From Cupriavidus numazuensis (GTDB lineage Bacteria; Pseudomonadota; Gammaproteobacteria; Burkholderiales; Burkholderiaceae), in contig NZ_CAJPVI010000014.1 in assembly GCF_905397435.1 (NCBI RefSeq), positions 62,001-126,000 on the forward strand: a stretch of DNA of 64,000 bases, written 5' to 3'. Below the pieces are notes generated by a model. That model was not told the origin of the DNA and searched no databases. It worked only from the letters and a program-made list of their open reading frames with translations. Positions 17,329-25,663 of this stretch are shown piece by piece. The translations under genes and the position numbers were made by a program. Each line of letters opens with the position of its first letter. The stretch's first letter is position 1.

Positions 17329-18213
17329 TCAGCCGGCCCTGCGGTAGGTACGTCGGAAGATCCCCTCGGGCATCGCCAGGAGGACCACGAAGAAAAGCGA
17401 GAATTGCACCAGCAGCGTGAAGTCGGCGCCGAGATAGGTCGTGGTCAGCGTCTCGGCGATGCCGAGCACGAACGAGACGAGTACGGCCCCTTCGACCCGG
17501 CTGGCGCCGCCGATCACGGCGGCAGTCAGTGCGGTCAGGCTGAAGCTGGCCCCCAGGTTCGGTGTCAGGTTGCCGTACTTCAGGCCTAGCAGCACTGCCG
17601 CCATGCCGGCCAGCACGCAACCGGCGGCGAACGTCGCCGCCCGTACCCGTCGCACGTTCACGCCCATCGCCGCCGCCGTTTCGCTGTCTTCGGCCACGGC
17701 GCGCACCAATGCTCCGGTACGGGTCCGCTCCGTCATGAACTTCAGGGCGCCGAAGCCCAGCGCCAGCGCCAGCACCGAGGCCAGTGCGATGCGGGTGACA
17801 TCAACGCCGGCCACGCGGAACAGGGCCACCGTGGCGGCGTCGTTCGGAATCGGCTGGGCATCGGGACCGGCAAGGATCTGAATGCCGTTCGAGAGGATCA
17901 GCCCGACTCCCACTGAGGTGATCAGGGTGGCGCGGTGGCCGCCGTGCAGCGCGGGCCGGATCGCGAGCCGCTCGGTGACGAGGCCGATGGCCAGCGACGT
18001 GACGATGACAAACGCCGAGCAAAGCACCAGGTCCGGCGAAACATGCCGGTAGAACCAGACGAAGCCGGCATAGGCCGACGCGATGAAGATTTCGCCCTGC
18101 GCCACGCTCAGGACGTCGAGCACCGAGAAGATCAGCACGATTCCGAGCGCCACCAGCGCGTAGGTCGAGCCGATGGTGAGGCCGTTGATCAACTGCGCGA
18201 CAAGGAGTTCCAA
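17329..18213 (-). CDS. livH: branched-chain-type ABC transporter permease LivH (second system)
   Basis: A 294-residue permease (LINGLTIGSTYALVALGIVLIF at the N-terminus, R-A-V-A-E-D-S-E-T-A-A-A-M-G-V-N coupling loop, GGASRVEGAVL) with about eight membrane spans. Gene order here is binding protein-G-F-H-M, unlike the H-M-G-F order of the plus-strand system. It lies 17 bases after livF. Confidence 0.92.
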   Translation of the reverse strand: MELLVAQLINGLTIGSTYALVALGIVLIFSVLDVLSVAQGEIFIASAYAGFVWFYRHVSPDLVLCSAFVIVTSLAIGLVTERLAIRPALHGGHRATLITSVGVGLILSNGIQILAGPDAQPIPNDAATVALFRVAGVDVTRIALASVLALALGFGALKFMTERTRTGALVRAVAEDSETAAAMGVNVRRVRAATFAAGCVLAGMAAVLLGLKYGNLTPNLGASFSLTALTAAVIGGASRVEGAVLVSFVLGIAETLTTTYLGADFTLLVQFSLFFVVLLAMPEGIFRRTYRRAG

Positions 18214-18230
18214 GGCAATTCTCCGGTTGG

Positions 18231-18962
18231 TCAGGCATGCGCCGCGCCGAGATAGGCATCGGCAATGGCGGGCGCATGCCTCAGTTCGCTGGCGGTGCCG
18301 CTGGCGACGACCTTGCCGGTCTGCAGTACGTAGGCGCGATCCGCAATCTCCAGCGCCATCGCCGCGTTCTGTTCGACCAGCAGGATCGTCACGCCGAGCT
18401 CGCGCAGATCCGCGATCACGCGGAAGACTGCATCGATCATCAGCGGTGCGAGGCCCAGGGAGGGCTCATCCATCAGCAGCACCTTCGGCCCGGTCATCAA
18501 CGCGCGACCGAGGGCGACCATCTGCTGCTCGCCACCGCTCAGGAGGGCGCCGGAATCGTTCAGGCGCGCCCGCAGAGCCGGAAACCGCTGCAGCACATGC
18601 TCGAGCCGGTCCGCCTCCGACGCTTGCGTGCCGCCCAGGCGGCTGCCCATCAGCAGGTTTTCGCGCACACTGAGGCGCCCGTACACCTTGCGGCCCTCGG
18701 GCACCACGCCAACGCCTGCACGAGCGACAAGATGCGGCGCCATGCCATCGAGCCGGCTTCCGTCCAGATGGACTTCGCCGGCCGCCAGGCCGACCAGGCC
18801 CGTGACGGCACGCATGATGGTGGTCTTGCCCGCGCCGTTGGCGCCGAGAATGGTGACGGTCTCGCCGCGCCGCACGTCGATGGAGGCACCGTCGAGGGCC
18901 GTCACGGCGCCATAGCGCACGGTGACACCTGACAGGCGCAGGTAGGGCGTAGTGAGGCTCAT
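18231..18962 (-). CDS. livF: branched-chain-type ABC transporter ATP-binding protein LivF (second system)
   Basis: A 243-residue ABC ATPase with Walker A GANGAGKTT, signature LLSGGEQQM, Walker B LLMDEPSLG and the LivF-type V-E-Q-N-A H-loop region. It starts inside the last codons of livG (four-base overlap). It pairs with LivG beneath the LivHM channel. Confidence 0.93.
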   Translation of the reverse strand: MSLTTPYLRLSGVTVRYGAVTALDGASIDVRRGETVTILGANGAGKTTIMRAVTGLVGLAAGEVHLDGSRLDGMAPHLVARAGVGVVPEGRKVYGRLSVRENLLMGSRLGGTQASEADRLEHVLQRFPALRARLNDSGALLSGGEQQMVALGRALMTGPKVLLMDEPSLGLAPLMIDAVFRVIADLRELGVTILLVEQNAAMALEIADRAYVLQTGKVVASGTASELRHAPAIADAYLGAAHA

Positions 18963-19846
18963 CGGCTTGCCACTCCTTTCGGGCGGACCTGATCTTGTCG
19001 CGCACCGCTCTGTTGTCCGTGATGGCCCGGGTCGGCCCGCTTGCCGAGGTAGGCCTCGATGACCGCGGGATCGTTGCGGACTTCCGCCGTCGTGCCGCAG
19101 GCAATCCGCGCGCCTCGATGGATCACGGTGATGCGCTGGACCATGCGCATGACCAGTTCCATGTTGTGCTCGATCAACACGACTGCCACCCCGAGTTGCC
19201 GGTTCGCCGCCACCAGAAGACTCGCCAGTTCGGACACCTCTGCCGGATTCATGCCGGCGGCGGGCTCGTCGAGCAGCACCAGCTTGGGGGAAGCCGCGAG
19301 CGCGCGCGCAATCTCCGTGCGGCGCTGGATCGAGAAGGGCGCCTGCTTCGGCAGCCGGGAACGAGCCGCAGCCGGAACCTTCATCAGGTCAAGGGCCTTA
19401 TCGGCCGCGTCAAGCGCGGTCTGGCGCGACGCGCCGAGATCGAGCCACATTCGGGTCAATGCCCCGAAGCCGCGCTGGTGCCGGAACATGGCGCCGGTCG
19501 CCGCGTTCTCGCGCAGCGTCAGTTCGTCGTTCAGGCGCAGCCGCTGGAACGTCCGCCCAATCCCTGCGTCCGCAATGCGATGGGGCGGCAAACGGGTGAT
19601 GTCCGTGCCGTCGAGCATCACGCTGCCGGACTCGGCATCGATCATGCGGGTAATGACATTGACCAGCGTGCTCTTGCCCGAGCCATTGGGGCCGAGCAGC
19701 CCCACCAGTTCGCCGGCGTTGACCTCGAAATCCACGCCACTGAGTGCCCTCACGCCGCCGAAACTGCGGTGGACCTGTTCCACGCGCAGCATCGGCGGCG
19801 CGGGCGCGTGACGCATTTCTGTGTACGCATGCATGGCTGGGCTCAC
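18959..19846 (-). CDS. livG: branched-chain-type ABC transporter ATP-binding protein LivG (second system)
   Basis: A 295-residue ABC ATPase with Walker A GPNGSGKST, the LivG-specific G-I-G-R-T-F-Q-R-L-R-L region, Walker B LVLLDEPAAGMNP and I-E-H-N-M. It is about 40 residues longer than the first LivG: an N-terminal extension (M-S-P-A-M-H-A-Y-T-E-M) and a polar C-terminal tail. It overlaps the binding-protein gene by four bases at its start and livF by four at its end. Confidence 0.92.
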   Translation of the reverse strand: MSPAMHAYTEMRHAPAPPMLRVEQVHRSFGGVRALSGVDFEVNAGELVGLLGPNGSGKSTLVNVITRMIDAESGSVMLDGTDITRLPPHRIADAGIGRTFQRLRLNDELTLRENAATGAMFRHQRGFGALTRMWLDLGASRQTALDAADKALDLMKVPAAARSRLPKQAPFSIQRRTEIARALAASPKLVLLDEPAAGMNPAEVSELASLLVAANRQLGVAVVLIEHNMELVMRMVQRITVIHRGARIACGTTAEVRNDPAVIEAYLGKRADPGHHGQQSGARQDQVRPKGVASR

Positions 19847-21015
19847 TTGAGTGCGATATCGGCGACCTTCTTCAACTCCCCGCCATCCGACACCTGTACC
19901 AGTGGTACGGAGTCGCGGATGGCATCCCCGCTGTTGTGGTAGGTGATCACCCCGGTCACGCCGCGATAGGCGTTCGTGTTGCCGAGCCCGTCGCGCACGG
20001 CCTGGCGGCTGACGGTGCTCTTCGTCTGCAAGGCGCTTGCGATCAGCTTGACGGCGTCATAGCCGTACGAGGCAATTGCACTGGGTTCGGCACCGTGTAC
20101 CTTCCTGAAGGCCGAGACGAACTCCGCCGTACCGTTGCCGGAACCGTTGATGTAGCTGCTGTAGGAGTAGGTGCCCTTGCTCGCACCCTGTGAGACGGTA
20201 TAGACCGACGAGGAGACGATACTGGCATCGCCGACGATCTGTGCCGTCAGCCCCGCCTGCCGGATGGCCCGGACCAGCGGGCCATCGGTGGCGGACAGTG
20301 CGCCGATCACGATCAGGTCGGACGACTTCCGGATCTGCGTCACGATGGCCGAGTAATCCTGCGTCGATGACGGAAACTGTACGCGCTGGACGGTCAGGCC
20401 GCCCGCTTCGGCGGCCTTCTGCCAGAGGTTGCCGGCGTCCGCAAAGGCGGCGTTGTCGCTGTAGTTCAGGATGGTCACCGACCTCGCACCGGTCAGCTTG
20501 ACTACCGCGTGGAGCAGCGGCCCCAGTACGCTGGGCTGCGACTGGTTGAGGCGGAATGTCCAGTCGTTGAACCTTAGGTTTGGCACGCCAGGCACGGTGC
20601 CGGCAGATGCGGGCGCATAGGCCACCAGCTTGTGACTGGCGGCAAGGTTTGTCACCGCGCCGACTTCTGCCGCGTTGATCGGTCCGAGGACAGCGACGAC
20701 GTCCGGATTGCGCGCATAGCTGCTGAATAGCTGGACGGCCTGTGCGGGAGCGCCGGTAGTGTCCTGCACGTCGAGCTTCAGCTTGCGGCCGAGCACGCCG
20801 CCAGCCGCATTGATTTCATCGACGGCGACCTGCGCGCCATTGCGGATGTCGACACCGATGCCACCCGCCGGTCCGGTCAGGGAAAGGGGGCTGCCAATGA
20901 CGATGTCCGCAGCGATGGCATTCGCCGGGAAAGGGCCCGCTGCCACCGCGGCTGCAAACGCCACGGTCGACATGGTGCGCCGGACCGGACGGTCTGTCTG
21001 GATAATCCTGAACAT
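19843..21015 (-). CDS. ABC transporter substrate-binding protein, Liv/Peripla_BP_6 type (second system)
   Basis: A 390-residue periplasmic binding protein. The N-terminal region has a basic stretch (PVRRT), a hydrophobic core and A-N-A-I-A-A, a long but convincing signal peptide; the mature chain begins DIVIGSPLSLTGPAGGIG. ACGGAGA precedes the ATG. It heads the livGFHM block and delivers the ligand to it. The ligand cannot be read from sequence. Confidence 0.92.
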   Translation of the reverse strand: MFRIIQTDRPVRRTMSTVAFAAAVAAGPFPANAIAADIVIGSPLSLTGPAGGIGVDIRNGAQVAVDEINAAGGVLGRKLKLDVQDTTGAPAQAVQLFSSYARNPDVVAVLGPINAAEVGAVTNLAASHKLVAYAPASAGTVPGVPNLRFNDWTFRLNQSQPSVLGPLLHAVVKLTGARSVTILNYSDNAAFADAGNLWQKAAEAGGLTVQRVQFPSSTQDYSAIVTQIRKSSDLIVIGALSATDGPLVRAIRQAGLTAQIVGDASIVSSSVYTVSQGASKGTYSYSSYINGSGNGTAEFVSAFRKVHGAEPSAIASYGYDAVKLIASALQTKSTVSRQAVRDGLGNTNAYRGVTGVITYHNSGDAIRDSVPLVQVSDGGELKKVADIALK

Positions 21016-21086
21016 GCGTGTCTCCGTTTATATTGCGCGGACGCCTCTGTCGGGTGGGCGCCGTGTCGCGGGTCCGTCGGCGCGCG

Positions 21087-22007
21087 CTAGCGCGCGTGGT
21101 TCAATCTCAATCCCCGCCTGGCCCAGGGAACGGCCACGACCTTGCCCAGGGATGACAGCACGACGTAGGCCGTGCGCATGTCCGGGCCGCCGAACGCGAG
21201 ATTGGTCGTGAACGGATCCGGCATGGCGACATGCTCGACCTGCTTTCCATCGGGCGAGATTGCCGTGATGCCGCCGTTGAACAGTGTCGCCACGCAGATC
21301 CAGCCCTCGGCGTCGACCTTGAGTGAATCGAGCCACTGCCAGCCTCCCAGGCCGCACAGCAGATGCCCGCGGCTGCCGAGCACGGCGTCGGGCGAGCGGG
21401 CGATTTCGTCGGGCGCGGCGAGGTCGAAGCGCCACGCCCGGGCCGTCGGCGTCTCCGCGACATACACATGGTTGCCGTCAGGCGATAAGCCGACGCCGTT
21501 CGGGCCAAGCAGCGGCGTTACCATGCGTTTGATGCCGGAGCCATCGGTCTTCGCGTAGTACAGGGCGCCGTGGTCGCGGTCATCCCGGCGTACCTTCCCG
21601 TGGTCGGTGAACCAGATGCCGCCGTGCGCGTCGATGACCAGGTCGTTCGGCGCAATCAGCGGCTTCCCGTCACAGTGGGTGTACAAGGTTTCGAACTTGC
21701 CGGTTTCCACATCGAGCCGCTGGATACTGCCGCTGGGCGCGACGTCCGGCGCGAAGTGTGGCGCAAGCCGCCCGTTGCGCTCATGGAAGTCGCCGATGCC
21801 GCCGTTGCAGACATAGCAGTAGCCGTCCGGTCCGAAGGCGAGTCCGCTAGGCGCGCCACCGGTACGCGCCAGCAGGGACATCCGCCCGTCGCGGCCAATG
21901 CGGCGGATGGTGCCACCAGCCACTTCGCAGATCAGCAGGTCGCCGTTCTCTAATGCGAGCGGGCCCTCGGGGAACTGCAGTCCGCTTGCAATCTCTCTCA
22001 TTTCCAT
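21087..22007 (-). CDS. SMP-30/gluconolactonase/LRE family protein
   Basis: A 306-residue six-bladed beta-propeller of the SMP-30 family. Visible metal-site motifs are FPEGPL near the N-terminus (Glu ligand), L-I-A-P-N-D-L-V-I-D (Asn and Asp) and G-L-S-P-D-G-N-H-V-Y-V-A-E-T. These are Ca- or Zn-dependent lactonases. The ATG at 22007 is chosen for GGAGAA upstream. Situated between acyl-CoA ligase and binding-protein genes, and in the same predicted regulon as a BVMO, a role as lactone hydrolase is likely; no secretion signal is seen. Confidence 0.88.
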   Translation of the reverse strand: MEMREIASGLQFPEGPLALENGDLLICEVAGGTIRRIGRDGRMSLLARTGGAPSGLAFGPDGYCYVCNGGIGDFHERNGRLAPHFAPDVAPSGSIQRLDVETGKFETLYTHCDGKPLIAPNDLVIDAHGGIWFTDHGKVRRDDRDHGALYYAKTDGSGIKRMVTPLLGPNGVGLSPDGNHVYVAETPTARAWRFDLAAPDEIARSPDAVLGSRGHLLCGLGGWQWLDSLKVDAEGWICVATLFNGGITAISPDGKQVEHVAMPDPFTTNLAFGGPDMRTAYVVLSSLGKVVAVPWARRGLRLNHAR

Positions 22008-22041
22008 GTGTCTTCTCCAGATTCCGGTTCGCACTCAGCGC

Positions 22042-23589
22042 TCAGCGCCTGACCACGTAGCCGGCCCGTTCGCGGTCCCAGGTCGCCGTGGTGGGGCCGC
22101 GCGACTTGAGCGCAAGCAACTGGACCTTCTGCGTGCTGGTCTTCGGCAATGCATCCACCAGATCGATGAAGCGCGGCATGGCGTAGTACGCGAGGCGGCC
22201 CTGGCAGAAGTCCATGATTTCCTCCGGTATCAGCCTCTCGTCGTCGACAGCCACCACAGTGACCATGACTTCCTCCTCGCCGAGTTCGGAGGGCACGCCG
22301 AATACAGCGCTCTCCTTGACCTTGGGGTGCTGGTCGATCACGCTGGCGACCTCCCATGCGGAGATGTTCTCGCCGCGCCGGCGGATCGCTTCCTTGATGC
22401 GGCCGTAGAAATACAGGTAGCCATCGGCGTCGAACTTGCCGAGATCGCCGGTGTGAAACCAGCCGCCGCGATAGGCGTGGGCAGTCACCTCGGGAAGGTT
22501 GTGGTAGTGCGTCAGTTGGCCCTCGGGGTGGCGAAACACGATTTCGCCCATCTCGCCCGGGGGCACCTCGCGGTCGTGCGCGTCGACGATGCGGAACTCG
22601 ACACCGGCCGCGGGCAGGCCGGCCGAGCCGGGCCTTCCCTCCAGGTTGACTGTCATGCCGATCGCGTCAGACATGCCGTAGAACTCGACGATGCGCACTC
22701 GGAATCGTGACTCGAACGCTTCCCAGTTCGACGGGGGACAGCCAACTGACAGCACGGTACGCACCGGGTTGTCGCCGTCTGCCGGGGAGGGCGGCTGCTT
22801 CAGCAGGATCGGGAACATCGAGCTGAACAGGTGCGTCGCCACCGCGCCGTGGCGCCGGCATTCGTCCCAGAACTGGCTCGCGCTGAAGGCCTCGCCCAGC
22901 GCAAAGACCGCATCGAGACGGATCGAGCCAACCGCCCCGACGAACAGGCCGCTGCCATGAAACAGCGGCATGCAGGTATAGAGCGTTTCGCCGGGACGCA
23001 CGCCGAGCGCCTCGCGCAACGGCGCCAGGTGGGTTTCGTAGGCGGTCGACGCCACGCCTTTCGGCGTGCCGGTGGTGCCCGAGGTGTAGAGAATGTCGAC
23101 GGCGTTGCTGGGGTGAGCCACATGCACGTCGGGTTCGGCGTCGTGCGCGTCCATCAAGGCGGCGAAGCCGATCTCGTTCGCGGCAGGGGTGCCATAGGCA
23201 ATAAAGGTCGTCAGCGCAGGACACACCGGCCGCAGCGCATTGACCGTGTCGCGCAGGTCTTCGTCGTAGGCGATCATCCGGATGCCTGAGTCGTTGACCA
23301 TGTGCTCCAGCGCGCCGCCGCGCTGCCACCGGTTCAGCGGCACGAAGCCGGCACCGATGAACAGGCTGCCGAAGTAGGTCCACAGGAACTCGGGCCGGTT
23401 GCGGGCCATGATCGCCACCCGGTCGCCGGGCCGGATTCCCGCGCGCAGCAGGCCGTTTGCCGCACGCTGGATCAGCGAAAGCACTTCGCGCCAGGTGTAC
23501 TGCTGGTCCCTGAACTTGAGCCATACCGCGTCAGGGTGCGCCTGCACCCGTTTGCGGATGAGTTGCTCGATCTCGCACTGCACACGCAT
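22042..23589 (-). CDS. AMP-forming acyl-CoA synthetase (CaiC-like)
   Basis: A 515-residue ANL-superfamily ligase with P-loop YTSGTTGTPKG, A5-type F-Y-G-M-S-D-A, W-F-H-T-G-D-L-G and hinge/lysine region YFYGRIKEAIRRRGENIS. The C-terminal catalytic-Lys region reads L-P-K-T-S-T-Q-K-V, the T-Q-K variant seen in crotonobetaine/carnitine-CoA-ligase-like enzymes instead of S-G-K. It forms an acyl-CoA from a carboxylate, ATP and CoA. GGAGGAGA lies before the ATG. It follows the ThDP gene by 87 bases, marking the step where the acid enters CoA-bound degradation. Confidence 0.92.
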   Translation of the reverse strand: MRVQCEIEQLIRKRVQAHPDAVWLKFRDQQYTWREVLSLIQRAANGLLRAGIRPGDRVAIMARNRPEFLWTYFGSLFIGAGFVPLNRWQRGGALEHMVNDSGIRMIAYDEDLRDTVNALRPVCPALTTFIAYGTPAANEIGFAALMDAHDAEPDVHVAHPSNAVDILYTSGTTGTPKGVASTAYETHLAPLREALGVRPGETLYTCMPLFHGSGLFVGAVGSIRLDAVFALGEAFSASQFWDECRRHGAVATHLFSSMFPILLKQPPSPADGDNPVRTVLSVGCPPSNWEAFESRFRVRIVEFYGMSDAIGMTVNLEGRPGSAGLPAAGVEFRIVDAHDREVPPGEMGEIVFRHPEGQLTHYHNLPEVTAHAYRGGWFHTGDLGKFDADGYLYFYGRIKEAIRRRGENISAWEVASVIDQHPKVKESAVFGVPSELGEEEVMVTVVAVDDERLIPEEIMDFCQGRLAYYAMPRFIDLVDALPKTSTQKVQLLALKSRGPTTATWDRERAGYVVRR

Positions 23590-23676
23590 CTGTATCTCCT
23601 CCAGAAGCGGCCATCGGCCGTGCCCGATAGCCGCCGATATCTCGAACGCAGTCTCCCTGTGCCCGGCTTCAGGTCA

Positions 23677-25326
23677 TCAGGTCATCGACAGGGTGAACTT
23701 CTGGGTGGCGGCGCGGGCGGAGGCGTCGGTCCTGATGTTGACCACGGCCGTAATGCCCTGATCGACCTTCGCCTGTGCGCGCTGCAACGCCGGCGCGATG
23801 TCCTCGACGCGTTCGACGTACTCGCCATGACAACCCAGCGATTGCGCGAGGAGGTCGAAGCGGGTGTAGCCCAGTTCACGCCCCGGCTTGCCCTGCGGCA
23901 CGTCGGCCGACCATCCGCCATTGAGACTGATGACCACCAGCACGGGGATGCCGAGACGCACGGCGGTGTCCAGCTCCATGCCGTTCATGCCGAACGCGCC
24001 ATCCCCGTGGACGATGATCACTTGCTTGTCCGGCCTGGCGACTTTCGCTCCAAGGCCGAACGGCAAGCCGACACCCATCGTGCCGAAAGGTCCGGAGTTG
24101 AGGCGATGCCCCGGCAGAAAGGTCGGCATCACCTGGCGGCCGTAGTTGAGGATTTCCTGGCCATCGACAACCAGGATGGCATCGCGCCGCGCCATGGCGT
24201 TGATCTCGCGCAGCAGGCGGATCGGATGGATTGGTTCGCTCGTGTAGCGTTCTTCGGCGTTGGTCGCCTTGCGCTCGGTGTCGAGCTTTGCCAGTCGGTC
24301 GCGCCAGCCCGCATACTGGCTTGCAGCGAGCCGTCCCGCGGTCGCGGACAGCAATTGCTGAAGCACCGAACGGCAATCTCCCACGATGCCGATATCGATC
24401 CGACGCGTGGAGGTCGCGATCTCATCGGCATCGATGTCGATGCGGGCGAATACCGCGTCCGGCGAAAAGCGCGGCGCCATGCCGTGGCCGATGATGTAGT
24501 TCATGCGAGTGCCGACCACGATCACCAGATCGGCTTCGGCAAAGGCTTGCGAGCGCGCACCGGCGTAGGCATAGGCATGGTCGTCGGGGATCACGCCGCG
24601 GCCTTGCGGGGTGGGGAAGAACGGAATGCCCGCGCGCTCGACCAGGGTCTGCAGTTCACCCCATGCCTTGGACCAGATCACCCCACTGCCCGACACAATG
24701 ATGGGTCGCTTGCTCGACTGCAGGCGCTCGGCCAATTCCGCGATCCTGTCCGGATCACCCGCCGGCCGCGCATCGAGCAGCGGCCGGCCGGCGAAGCTCC
24801 AGTCGACCTTGTCTTCATCGATGGTCTCGAACAACAAGTCGGCGGGAAAATCGAGATAGACGGGCCCCGGCTTGCCGCTCATGGCCTTCTGGAATGCCGT
24901 GTTGATTTTTTCGGGTATGCGGTCGAGATGTTCGATCCGTTCCGCCCACTTGGTGATGGGCCTCATGATGGCGACCTGGTCGATCTCCTGGAAGGCTTGC
25001 CGCCCGACGAGATTGGCCGGACTGGATCCGCCGATCGCCACCACGGGAGCGCAATCCACCAGCGCATGGGCGATGCCCGTCGACAGGTTGATGACGCCCG
25101 GGCCGCTGGCGGCCATGCAGACCCCCGGCTTTTGCAACAGGCGCGCATAGGCGTTGGCCATCATCGCCGCAGCCTGCTCGTGACGCACGTCAATGGCGCG
25201 GATACCTTCACGCATGCAGGAATTCTCGGCCTTCAGCATGGGGCCGCCCATCAAATAGAAAAGATGCTCGGTCCCTTCCGCGCGCAGTGCCTTCGCAAGG
25301 ATTTCCGATCCGGTGAGTGCAGCCAT
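23677..25326 (-). CDS. thiamine diphosphate-dependent enzyme, acetolactate synthase / 2-hydroxyacyl-CoA lyase-like
   Basis: A 549-residue ThDP enzyme with the three usual domains: N-terminal Pyr domain with catalytic Glu50 in RHEQAAAMMANAYAR, a central domain, and a C-terminal PP domain with G-D-G-A-F-G-M-N-G-M-E and the Mg ligand region L-N-G-G-W. Family members either decarboxylate 2-oxoacids or cleave 2-hydroxyacyl-CoA to formyl-CoA and an aldehyde. No oxalyl-CoA-type ADP motif is evident, so the specific reaction stays open. It is the first gene of the 11 kb minus operon, with AGGAGA before the ATG and the predicted operator about 120 bases upstream. Next to an acyl-CoA ligase, carbon-carbon cleavage in chain shortening is plausible. 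Confidence 0.88.
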   Translation of the reverse strand: MAALTGSEILAKALRAEGTEHLFYLMGGPMLKAENSCMREGIRAIDVRHEQAAAMMANAYARLLQKPGVCMAASGPGVINLSTGIAHALVDCAPVVAIGGSSPANLVGRQAFQEIDQVAIMRPITKWAERIEHLDRIPEKINTAFQKAMSGKPGPVYLDFPADLLFETIDEDKVDWSFAGRPLLDARPAGDPDRIAELAERLQSSKRPIIVSGSGVIWSKAWGELQTLVERAGIPFFPTPQGRGVIPDDHAYAYAGARSQAFAEADLVIVVGTRMNYIIGHGMAPRFSPDAVFARIDIDADEIATSTRRIDIGIVGDCRSVLQQLLSATAGRLAASQYAGWRDRLAKLDTERKATNAEERYTSEPIHPIRLLREINAMARRDAILVVDGQEILNYGRQVMPTFLPGHRLNSGPFGTMGVGLPFGLGAKVARPDKQVIIVHGDGAFGMNGMELDTAVRLGIPVLVVISLNGGWSADVPQGKPGRELGYTRFDLLAQSLGCHGEYVERVEDIAPALQRAQAKVDQGITAVVNIRTDASARAATQKFTLSMT

Positions 25327-25401
25327 GTTGTCTCCTCTGATATGGGTCTGGGGTCGAGCGATGCCGGGGTGAGCTTTTCCCGAGTCGCTGGGTTCCGGAT
25401 G

Positions 25402-25462
25402 AGGTTACGAACGCCGGATTGATGAGGCAAAGTTTGCACAGAGGGATTTCCGTACTTTGGAC
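25402..25462 (-). promoter_or_regulatory. predicted IclR-type operator and promoter of the 11 kb minus-strand operon
   Basis: On the minus strand, GTCCAAAGTACGGAA (25462-25448) is followed after exactly 17 bases by TTGCCT (25430-25425), then a 17-base spacer and TAACCT (25407-25402). The start codon of the ThDP gene is at 25326. This is one of the clearest copies, sharing TCCAAAGTACGGAA with the livHMGF promoter. Confidence 0.65.
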
Positions 25463-25570
25463 ATCGTGCGCATTGCGGCGGCGACCAGGCAATGGATGCC
25501 GTTGCGCCATCAGGAAGGAGGGCAAGGCGGCTCGCCGGATTTCCCGCACGTTGGAATGTCTGGCCGGATG

Positions 25571-25630
25571 GTTCGATGTACGGAAGAACAGGATCGCAAT
25601 GCTTGAGCCTGCGTAACGGGCCGCTATCCA
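25571..25630 (+). promoter_or_regulatory. predicted IclR-type operator and promoter of the Fe-ADH gene
   Basis: GTTCGATGTACGGAA (25571-25585) is followed after 17 bases by TTGAGC (25603-25608) and, 16 bases later, TATCCA (25625-25630). It shares the 337-base divergent gap with the opposite promoter at 25402-25462; between them no other structure is evident. Confidence 0.6.
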
Positions 25631-25663
25631 ATCAGGAATTCGATGCCGGCAAAGGAGCAGCGT

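Noticed and set aside
23302..25422. Very long open frame (over 700 codons) on the plus strand
   Set aside because: It is antisense to the acyl-CoA ligase start and the whole ThDP enzyme gene, has no ribosome site and no recognisable domain. GC-rich genes regularly leave the opposite strand open.
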